Assembly: GCA_021846065.1 (NCBI GenBank)
Contig: JAJZCP010000018.1
Coordinates: 1 to 9,344 of the forward strand
Length of the DNA stretch: 9,344 nt
Source: Acidobacteriota bacterium
Lineage (GTDB): Bacteria; Acidobacteriota; Terriglobia; Terriglobales; Acidobacteriaceae
Direction of reading: 5' to 3'
Numbering within the stretch: the stretch's first letter is position 1; every line of letters begins with the position of its first letter. Under the pieces are notes generated by a model, which was given only the letters and a program-made list of their open reading frames with translations, searched no databases and was not told the origin of the DNA. Both the position numbers and the translations under genes were made by a program. Positions 1 through 5,299 of this stretch are shown here, piece by piece.

Positions 1-743
1 ATAACGGCGACGGCCTGGAGGACATCTTCAAAACAAACTTCTCCGACGATACGAGTTCCCTTTACAAGAATGATGGCGATGGCACCTTCACTCCTTCAAT
101 TGAAGCTGCGGGTCTCGGTTTCAATACGCAATATCTCGGCTGGGGCACCACATTTGGTGACTTCGATAACGACGGGCGCCCGGACATTCTCATCGTGAAC
201 GGACATGTTTATCCGGAGGTCGATACGGCGCATCTGGGGTCAACCTATCAGGAGCCGCGATTGTTCTACTGGAATGCAGGTAACGGCACGTTCAAGGATC
301 TCAGTCAGCAGTGCGGCCCGGGCTGCACCACACCGGCTTCCAGCCGCGGGCTGGCGGTTGCGGATTTCTGGAACGACGGACGGCTCTCCGCAGTGGTCAA
401 CAACATGAGCAGCCATCCCATGCTGCTGGTCAATCAGGCCGCAAACGGAAATCACTGGCTCGGGATTCTTGTCCGTGGAACCCGGTCAAACCGTGACGGC
501 ATCGGCGCGCAGATCACCGTCGCCGCCTGCGGGCAGCAGTGGATGCAGGAGGTTCGCAGCGGCTCCAGTTATCTCTCCAACAATGATCTGCGGCTGCATT
601 TTGGCCTGGGAGGCTGCAGCCGCATCGATCACATCGCCGTGCGCTGGCCCAGCGGATTGAAAGAGGTATTCACCTACAGCGGTACGCAGACAGGTGCCGA
701 CCGCTTCCTCACGCTGGTCGAAGGTTCCGGAAGCGCGAAGTAA
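1..743 (+). CDS. CRTAC1-like FG-GAP/VCBS repeat protein with ASPIC/UnbV domain (C-terminal part)
   Basis: The reading frame is open from base 3 and ends with TAA at 741-743, so 246 residues of a larger protein are visible and the start lies before the window. Visible residues 1-7 (NGDGLED) and 53-61 (DFDNDGRPD) are calcium-binding DxDxDG loops of FG-GAP/VCBS beta-propeller blades. A third, degenerate loop (ADFWNDGR) lies near 120-127, and NxGNGTF-type blade motifs occur near 23-29 and 92-97. From about residue 150 the sequence matches the ASPIC/UnbV domain (HWL, then RDGIGAQI, SGSSYLSNND and a closing WPSG). Family members are usually exported proteins of several hundred residues with an N-terminal signal or TPR region; their function is mostly unknown. 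Four cysteines (CGPGC, AACG, GGCS) are compatible with disulfides outside the cytoplasm. It converges on the next gene with a gap of only 7 bases. The family call is firm; the role is not known. Confidence 0.92.
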   Translation, partial: NGDGLEDIFKTNFSDDTSSLYKNDGDGTFTPSIEAAGLGFNTQYLGWGTTFGDFDNDGRPDILIVNGHVYPEVDTAHLGSTYQEPRLFYWNAGNGTFKDLSQQCGPGCTTPASSRGLAVADFWNDGRLSAVVNNMSSHPMLLVNQAANGNHWLGILVRGTRSNRDGIGAQITVAACGQQWMQEVRSGSSYLSNNDLRLHFGLGGCSRIDHIAVRWPSGLKEVFTYSGTQTGADRFLTLVEGSGSAK

Positions 744-752
744 CAGCGCGCT
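732..752. other. inverted repeat spanning two convergent stop codons
   Basis: AGCGCG (732-737) and CGCGCT (747-752) form a perfect 6-base-pair GC-rich stem with a 9-base loop. The TAA stop of the plus-strand gene lies in the loop, and the TAG stop of the minus-strand gene (751-753) overlaps the right arm. There is no U-run on either side, so it is not a textbook intrinsic terminator. It may still slow or end transcription between the two converging genes. Confidence 0.4.
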
Positions 753-1293
753 ATTTCCGTTGAATGGTCACGTAGTGGCGGTTGGCAACCAGCCGATATC
801 CGCGCGGCTGCCCGCTCGGGGCGATCATCAGCGGCCGCGGCCGGGTGAGCTTGGGGTCCGTGTGGAAGCTGGCGCGCAGTACGTCATGGCCGCCAATGTC
901 CATCACCAGAAAGGAATGCGGCGCGACGAAGCCGAAGCCGTAAGCGCCGGGAGGCAGCGTCAATCCCTCGATGGTCAAAGGGACTTCCGTCAGCAGATAG
1001 CCCTGATACTTCACCTGCATTCCGCTGGAGTAGCCGCTGCTGTCCACCAGCCCGGCCAGCACCATCATCTTGTCGCCAAACTGGAGCCCATAGGTATTGC
1101 GCAACTGTACTGGCGCCTGTTGCCCGCTGAAAAATACGCTGGGCGGCATCAGCTTGGCCGTAGCATCCGGCAACAGGATTTTGGCGGTTGCACTGGCAGA
1201 CACGGCGGTTTGTGTCCGCGCAAACGGGACAACGGCGAAGAGCACGGCAAGCAGTAATGCGGACAGCCTGAGACGTTTCATGGGCGCCATCAT
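751..1293 (-). CDS. hypothetical exported protein, 180 aa
   Basis: I do not recognise this family. The protein starts with a basic patch (KRLRL, residues 6-10) and a hydrophobic core (SALLLAVLFAVVPFA, 11-25), a typical Sec signal peptide with cleavage likely between about residues 25 and 34. The mature part, about 145-155 residues, has no cysteine, no clear repeat and no membrane segment. It looks beta-rich, with alternating stretches such as LPPGAYGFGFVAPHSFLVMD (113-132). ATG codons at 1293, 1290 and 1281 could each be the start. AGGG eight bases upstream of the 1293 ATG favours that one, although the 1281 ATG gives the more typical MKRLRL beginning. It is the last gene of a minus-strand run after tsaC and the YdcF-like gene, 53 bases downstream of the latter, and it ends with TAG. 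It is probably periplasmic or surface-attached; no function is proposed. Confidence 0.78.
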   Translation of the reverse strand: MMAPMKRLRLSALLLAVLFAVVPFARTQTAVSASATAKILLPDATAKLMPPSVFFSGQQAPVQLRNTYGLQFGDKMMVLAGLVDSSGYSSGMQVKYQGYLLTEVPLTIEGLTLPPGAYGFGFVAPHSFLVMDIGGHDVLRASFHTDPKLTRPRPLMIAPSGQPRGYRLVANRHYVTIQRK

Positions 1294-1346
1294 ACATTAC
1301 GCCCTGCGCGTGCGCGGAATTTTCTGTCCGTGGAGCGCCGTCGGCG

Positions 1347-1988
1347 CTAGTGCAGATGCATGCGCCAGAGAGTATAGCTGGCCATCTCATGCGCATACCG
1401 GAGGATGATGTCCCCGCCGGCGATGGAGCGGCCGGTCTCGCGTGGCGTCACACGGACGTTTAACCCGGCAGCACGCGCCAGCGCCGCAATGCGAAACAGG
1501 TGCGTTCCGTCGCTGACAGCCAGAATTGTCTGCAGATGATTTTCGCGCGCAATGGCTGCCAGCCGCTGGATCGACTCCTCCGTATCGCTGCTCTGCGTTT
1601 CGGCGATGATATGGTCATCGGGAACGCCATGCGACAGCAGAAAGCTCCGCCCAACGCCGCCCTCGCTGTATTGCGGATCGCCGCCTCCGCCCAGCGTAAT
1701 GATGATGGGGGCGTAGCCGCGTTTGTAGAGATCGAGCGCCCGCTCCAGGCGGGCATTTAATACCGGCGACGGACGTCCACGGTACTCCGCCGCGCCAAAG
1801 ACGGCAATCGCATCGGCAGGCTGCAGCGGCTGTCCGGCAGAGGCGCGATTGATCTTCCAGAAAAGCGTCCAGAACCAGACCGTCGCGGCGACGGCCGCAA
1901 TCACCAACAGCAGAAAGAATGCGAGCTTCCAGCGCACGAAACCGCTGCGTGACGGCAACAAGGGACCGCTGACAGGCAGTGGATCCAT
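1347..1988 (-). CDS. YdcF/DUF218-family membrane-anchored protein, 213 aa
   Basis: One N-terminal membrane helix (about residues 20-44, AFFLLLVIAAVAATVWFW) is followed by a DUF218 domain (about 58-200). DUF218 hallmarks are visible: ADAIAVFGAA at the first strand (58-67), RLERALDLYKRG (80-91), the glycine-rich IITLGGGGD (96-104), GVPDDHIIAE (121-130), SDTEES (134-139) and a DGTHLFR segment (160-166), where related proteins carry conserved His and Arg. Members include YdcF, SanA and ElyC; several affect envelope integrity or peptidoglycan and lipid-carrier metabolism, but the chemistry is poorly defined. The domain would lie outside the membrane if the basic N-terminal end stays inside. The ATG at 1988 is 15 bases after the tsaC stop, which implies co-transcription, although the ribosome-binding site is weak. 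The family is clear; the specific role is unknown. Confidence 0.88.
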   Translation of the reverse strand: MDPLPVSGPLLPSRSGFVRWKLAFFLLLVIAAVAATVWFWTLFWKINRASAGQPLQPADAIAVFGAAEYRGRPSPVLNARLERALDLYKRGYAPIIITLGGGGDPQYSEGGVGRSFLLSHGVPDDHIIAETQSSDTEESIQRLAAIARENHLQTILAVSDGTHLFRIAALARAAGLNVRVTPRETGRSIAGGDIILRYAHEMASYTLWRMHLH

Positions 1989-2003
1989 ACGTGTCTCGCC
2001 CGC

Positions 2004-2687
2004 CTACTGCAGCGCCAGTGCAATCTCATGCGTGGCGATGGCGCCCTCGCGCAGCACTTGCCAGTTTCCCGGAGTGCCTGAAAGATCCACGATCGTCGTC
2101 GGGACACTGCGTGCAGTGGGGCCCCCGTCCACAATCAGCGGCAGCCGGTCGCCCAATTGATCGCGCACGCCCACCGCATGGGAGCACTCCGGTGCGCCCA
2201 TAAGATTGGCGCTGGTCGCCGTGACCGGCAGGCCCAGCTTGCGCACCACGGCGCGGGGAATGGCCGCATCCGGTACGCGCAACGCAACGTTCCCCGTATT
2301 GGCGGTGACGCGCAGCGGCAGCCGTGTGCCGGCGCGGACAATTACAGTCAACGGACCGGGCCAGAAGCGTTCCGCCAGACGATCAAACTTTCCGTCAAGG
2401 TTGCGGGCAATCTCGTAGGCCTGCGCCACATCCGCCAGTAGCAGGGACAGCGGCTTGTGCCGCATGCGGGACTTCAAAACATAGATTTGATCCACCGCGC
2501 GCAGGTTGACCGGATCCACTGCCAGCCCGTAGAAGGTGTCGGTGGGCATGCCGATCACGCTGCCCTGCTGCAGGCACTGCACGATGTATTCGATCTTCTC
2601 TGGCTCCGGCTCATCCGGATGCACGCGCAACAGTTCGGCTGACAAAATTTTCTCCGGAGCGCCCGGTCCGCGGCGTGGATTGATCAT
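2004..2687 (-). CDS. tsaC: L-threonylcarbamoyladenylate synthase (Sua5/YrdC/YwlC family)
   Basis: This enzyme makes threonylcarbamoyl-AMP from threonine, bicarbonate and ATP, the first step of t6A modification at position 37 of ANN-decoding tRNAs, in the cytoplasm. At 227 residues it is the short YrdC/TsaC form without the extra C-terminal Sua5 domain. Visible signatures are PTDTFYGLA (48-56), the basic LKSRMRHKPLSLLL stretch (71-84), WPGPLT (109-114), VALRVPD (134-140), TATSAN (156-161), DGG (187-189), TTIVDL (197-202) and REGA (213-216). The N-terminal 25 or so residues before the domain are not conserved in the family as far as I can judge. The start is the ATG at 2687, with GGAAGG about 10 bases upstream. 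It leads a minus-strand run with the YdcF-like gene and diverges from the RNA methyltransferase gene. Confidence 0.94.
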   Translation of the reverse strand: MINPRRGPGAPEKILSAELLRVHPDEPEPEKIEYIVQCLQQGSVIGMPTDTFYGLAVDPVNLRAVDQIYVLKSRMRHKPLSLLLADVAQAYEIARNLDGKFDRLAERFWPGPLTVIVRAGTRLPLRVTANTGNVALRVPDAAIPRAVVRKLGLPVTATSANLMGAPECSHAVGVRDQLGDRLPLIVDGGPTARSVPTTIVDLSGTPGNWQVLREGAIATHEIALALQ

Positions 2688-2819
2688 GGCGCAGCGGCCT
2701 TCCGCGGCGCGCAGTATCCTCCATCATACCGTGGCAGAAAACGCGGATTGCACCGAAGGTCAGCGCCGGCCGCCGGCGTTCCGGGCCATCCCGCATCGGA
2801 GGTAGAATCGCGCCAGAAC
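2688..2819. promoter_or_regulatory. divergent intergenic region between tsaC and the RNA methyltransferase gene
   Basis: This 132-base region must hold promoters for both directions, because no other upstream gene is close. On the minus strand TATGAT (complement of 2723-2728) resembles a -10 box, but no good -35 is correctly spaced. On the plus strand TAGAAT (2803-2808) resembles a -10 box, with a poor -35 candidate TTCCGG at 2779-2784. If used, it would give a leader of only a few bases before the ATG at 2820. GGAGGT at 2798-2803 is 16 bases from that ATG, too far for an ideal ribosome-binding site. A GC hairpin lies at 2764-2778. Promoter assignments are tentative. Confidence 0.4.
2762..2780. 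repeat. perfect GC-rich inverted repeat in the divergent region
   Basis: CGCCGG (2764-2769) and CCGGCG (2773-2778) are exact reverse complements around a CCG loop; a G-T wobble and an A-T pair can extend the stem to 2762/2780. It lies upstream of the plus-strand -10-like box at 2803. It could be an operator-like site or chance pairing in GC-rich DNA. Confidence 0.35.
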
Positions 2820-3620
2820 ATGCGTAGCCAGGACGCCATCGTCGAACGGATTGCCAGCCGGCAGAATCCGCGCTTGAAAGACCTGCGGCAGCGCCTGGCA
2901 GACCGCGGGCCCCGCGATGGCTGGCTCGCGATCGAGGGCGAAAACCTGATTCTCGAGGCCACGCGCAGCGGATTGCCGCTTGCTTCCCTGTTTCTTCGCG
3001 AAGGCCATCGCTGGCTGGAGATGGGTGCTCCGGCTGCCGCGGATACGGTGCTGGCCGTGCAGGCCGAGGCGTTTGCCAGCGCCTGTGGCACCCAATCCTC
3101 GCAGGGCGTCGCCGCTCTGGTGCGTCAGCCGCAGTGGAGCCTCGACGAAGTGCTGGCGGCCGCCGACCCGAGGCTCGTCATCCTCGACGGGATTCAGGAT
3201 CCGGGAAATACCGGCACCATAATTCGCACTGCGGAGGCCTTCGGCGCGACCGCCGTGCTGCTGGTGCCTCCGGCCGCCGGGCCGTGGCGGCAAAAGGTTC
3301 TTCGAGCCTCGGCCGGCTCCAGCTTCCGGCTGCCTGTCATCACCTTGGAAAGCGCAGAGCCGCTCCAGCAGCTGCATGCGCTCCGCATCCCACTCATTGC
3401 CTGCGCCGCCCATGAAGGCGCATCTATCTCACAGGCGACACTGGGGGAGCGCTGGGGGGTAGTCATCGGCAGTGAAGGCTCGGGTATTTCGCCAGCGGTC
3501 GCCGCACTGTGCGACGGCATGCTGCACATTCCCTGCCCGGGGCCGGTCGAATCCCTGAATGCAGCGACTGCGGCCGCAATTCTGCTATACGTTGCCAGCC
3601 GTCAGCGGGCGGAGCCATGA
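2820..3620 (+). CDS. TrmH/SpoU-family RNA 2'-O-ribose methyltransferase
   Basis: This is a SAM-dependent SPOUT enzyme that methylates the 2'-OH of a ribose in rRNA or tRNA; the target base cannot be read from sequence. The 266 residues fit the family. An N-terminal substrate-binding domain (about 4-100, with IASRQNPRLKDLRQR and AIEGENLILEA) precedes the SpoU domain (about 117-260). The three SPOUT motifs are present: LDGIQDPGNTGTIIRTAEA (122-140, with Asn130 and Arg136), VIGSEGSGIS (215-224) and IPCPGPVESLNAATAAAI (237-254), which together form the trefoil-knot cofactor site. The ATG at 2820 is chosen because the conserved N-terminal domain begins right after it. The frame is also open upstream to a TTG at 2748, but those 24 residues look non-coding. 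The TGA stop overlaps the rarA ATG (ATGA), so the two genes are probably translationally coupled. Confidence 0.92.
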   Translation: MRSQDAIVERIASRQNPRLKDLRQRLADRGPRDGWLAIEGENLILEATRSGLPLASLFLREGHRWLEMGAPAAADTVLAVQAEAFASACGTQSSQGVAALVRQPQWSLDEVLAAADPRLVILDGIQDPGNTGTIIRTAEAFGATAVLLVPPAAGPWRQKVLRASAGSSFRLPVITLESAEPLQQLHALRIPLIACAAHEGASISQATLGERWGVVIGSEGSGISPAVAALCDGMLHIPCPGPVESLNAATAAAILLYVASRQRAEP

Positions 3621-4957
3621 GTCTCTTCGATCCCATCCCGGCGGAAGCGCGCGGGCAGCCTGTGGAGCAGCGTCCGCTGGCCGAGCGCATGCGGCCCGCC
3701 ACGCTGGCTGAGTTTGCCGGGCAGCAGCACTTACTGGGGCCAGGCAAGGCGCTGCGGGCGCAACTGGAGAACGATGAAGGCGGCTCCATGATTCTCTGGG
3801 GCCCTCCCGGAGTAGGAAAGACGACGCTCGCAAAGATCATTGCGCACTCCACGCGGTCTACCTTCATCGAGTTCTCTGCTGTCGTCAGCGGCATCAAGGA
3901 GATTAAGCAGGTGATGGCGGATGCTGATCGGGCCGCGTCCGCAGGCATGCGCACCATTCTGTTTATCGATGAGATTCACCGCTTTAACCGCAGCCAGCAG
4001 GACGCATTTCTGCCGTGGGTGGAGCGCGGATCGATCCGGCTGATTGGCGCAACCACTGAAAATCCTTCCTTTGAACTGAATGCAGCGCTGCTTTCCCGCT
4101 GCCGTGTGTACGTACTGGAGGCTTTGCAGGATGACGAAGTAATACGCCTGCTGGGCCACGCCCTGGCAGATCCGGAACGTGGATTGGGCGGTCTGGGTGT
4201 GTCGGCCGCGGAAGCCGAATTGCGGTCGATTGCCACCTACGCCAATGGCGACATGCGCCGGGCCTATAACGTACTGGAGACGGCTGCCCGGCTGGCGGTC
4301 GCGCAAAAGAAGCAGCAGCTGGATGAGGAGACGCTCACTGCGGCTTTGCAGCAGAAGACCCTGCTCTACGACAAGAGCGGCGAAGAGCACTACAACCTGA
4401 TCTCGGCGCTGCACAAATCCATCCGCAACAGCGATGCCAATGCGGCTCTCTACTGGTTGACGCGAATGATCCGCTCCGGCGAAGACCCGATGTACCTGGC
4501 GCGGCGCCTGGTGCGCATGGCGGTGGAGGATATAGGCCTGGCTGCGCCCGAGGCGCTGAATCTGACCCTGTCGGCGCGCGACGCGATGGATTTTCTAGGA
4601 TCTCCCGAAGGAGATCTGGCGCTGGCACAGGCGGCCGTCTATCTGGCGCTCGCTCCCAAGTCGAATGCAATCTACACGGCATTTAGCGCGGCGGCGGCAG
4701 ATGTTGAGACGACGCGCGCAGAACCGGTGCCTCTGCACCTGCGCAATGCGCCTACGCGACTGATGCAGGAGCTGGACTACGGCAAGGATTATAGCTACGC
4801 CCATGATGAGCCGGGTGCTGTCTCCGATATGGATTGCCTGCCGCCGAATCTCGCCGGGCGCCGCTATTACGAACCGTCAGGACGTGGCCGCGAAAAGCAA
4901 TTGCAGGAGCGCATGGACGAGATTGCGCGGATTCGGCGCGAGAACCGGCGGCACTGA
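3617..4957 (+). CDS. rarA: replication-associated recombination protein A (RarA/MgsA), AAA+ ATPase
   Basis: RarA is a clamp-loader-like AAA+ ATPase that acts at stalled replication forks and in recombination, working with SSB in the cytoplasm. At 446 residues it matches the usual length of about 430-450. Visible elements are Walker [10 protein letters not shown] (62-70), Walker [10 protein letters not shown] (115-123), sensor 1 GATTEN (144-149), the SRC arginine-finger segment (160-162) and sensor 2 GDMRRA (211-216). The C-terminal tetramerisation region is recognisable ([19 protein letters not shown], 267-285; EDIGLA, 304-309; [12 protein letters not shown], 345-356; [10 protein letters not shown], 374-383). 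The ATG at 3617 overlaps the stop of the preceding methyltransferase gene, with GGAG just upstream. An in-frame start at 3509 would add 36 residues unlike the family. It is followed by the repeat array and then by the converging dsbD operon. Confidence 0.96.
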   Translation: MSLFDPIPAEARGQPVEQRPLAERMRPATLAEFAGQQHLLGPGKALRAQLENDEGGSMILWGPPGVGKTTLAKIIAHSTRSTFIEFSAVVSGIKEIKQVMADADRAASAGMRTILFIDEIHRFNRSQQDAFLPWVERGSIRLIGATTENPSFELNAALLSRCRVYVLEALQDDEVIRLLGHALADPERGLGGLGVSAAEAELRSIATYANGDMRRAYNVLETAARLAVAQKKQQLDEETLTAALQQKTLLYDKSGEEHYNLISALHKSIRNSDANAALYWLTRMIRSGEDPMYLARRLVRMAVEDIGLAAPEALNLTLSARDAMDFLGSPEGDLALAQAAVYLALAPKSNAIYTAFSAAAADVETTRAEPVPLHLRNAPTRLMQELDYGKDYSYAHDEPGAVSDMDCLPPNLAGRRYYEPSGRGREKQLQERMDEIARIRRENRRH

Positions 4958-4979
4958 GCGCGAAACGCAAACATGAAAA

Positions 4980-5266
4980 GCAGATTCCCTTCGGGAATGA
5001 CAGCAAGAAAAGCAGAGACAGAAGCAAGGGCAGAAGCAGTTTCCCTGCGGGAATGACAGCAAGAAGAGCAACGACAGAAGCAGATTCCCTGTGGGAATGA
5101 CAGCAGAAGAGCAACGACAGAAGCAGATTCCCTGTGGGAATGACAGCAAGAAAGGCAAGGACAGAAGCCAGGGCAGAAGCAGTTTCCCGCGGAAATGACA
5201 GCAAGAAAGGCAAAGACAGAAGCAAGGGCAGAAGCAGATTCCCTGCGGGAATGACAGCAAGAAAGG
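4980..5266. repeat. six-unit degenerate tandem repeat array, each unit with a hairpin and a T-free linker
   Basis: Six copies in one orientation start at 4980, 5036, 5080, 5123, 5179 and 5234 (periods 56, 44, 43, 56 and 55). Each begins GCAG(A/T)TTCCC-N3-GGGAATGACAGC, where the TTCCC and GGGAA arms pair into a hairpin of 5-6 base pairs with a 3-base loop (TTC, TGC or TGT). A linker follows, of the type AAGAAAGGCAA, GACAGAA and, in long units only, an extra 12 bases GCAAGGGCAGAA, which explains the two period classes. Every linker lacks T on the plus strand. Copy 5 has lost a loop-side base and changed a stem base, yet still pairs as TTTCC-CGC-GGAAA (5183-5195). The array fills the space between two converging operons. 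It resembles dispersed intergenic repeats (REP-like) multiplied in tandem; no CRISPR features are present. Function unknown. Confidence 0.9.
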
Positions 5267-5269
5267 TAT

Positions 5270-5286
5270 CCGCAAAAATTCTGCGG
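5270..5286 (-). terminator. possible weak hairpin downstream of dsbD
   Basis: CCGCA (5270-5274) and TGCGG (5282-5286) form a 5-base-pair stem with a 7-base A/T-rich loop, 14 bases beyond the dsbD stop. In the minus-strand transcript the T-run is in the loop and not after the stem, so this is not a canonical intrinsic terminator. Confidence 0.25.
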
Positions 5287-5299
5287 GTGCTGGCTCCGT

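Larger units (their letters stand above)
4958..5299. other. non-coding gap between convergent rarA and dsbD
   Basis: This 342-base stretch holds no credible gene. Bases 4980-5266 are a six-unit tandem repeat array (separate entry) and 5270-5286 is a further small hairpin. The remaining bases (4958-4979 and 5287-5299) show nothing recognisable. Several frames are open through the repeats only because the repeat units contain no stop codon in them. No U-run-type intrinsic terminator is evident on either strand. Confidence 0.8.

Noticed and set aside
2748..2819. TTG start at 2748 for the RNA methyltransferase
   Set aside because: The extra 24 residues have no family resemblance and no ribosome-binding site; the ATG at 2820 directly precedes the conserved domain.
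2760..3413. 217-residue minus-strand open frame opposite the RNA methyltransferase
   Set aside because: It is a shadow of a clearly conserved gene, is Arg/Gly-rich and has no domain.
3509..3616. Upstream extension of rarA to an in-frame start at 3509
   Set aside because: The 36 extra residues lie within the methyltransferase gene and do not resemble RarA; MSLFD at 3617 is the typical beginning and gives the usual length.
3731..4414. 227-residue minus-strand open frame opposite rarA
   Set aside because: It is antisense to the conserved AAA+ core, with no recognisable domain and no supporting start signal.
4980..5266. CRISPR array
   Set aside because: Spacing is irregular (43-56 bases), the linkers are themselves repeats of each other and not unique spacers, the repeats are degenerate and no cas gene is present.
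4752..5275. Minus-strand open frames through the repeat array coding Leu/Phe/Cys-rich repeated peptides
   Set aside because: The same repeats are open in two minus frames and, in part, in plus frames, because the units lack stop codons there. The apparent hydrophobic peptides come from A/G-rich linkers read in reverse, and no ribosome-binding site or family match is visible.
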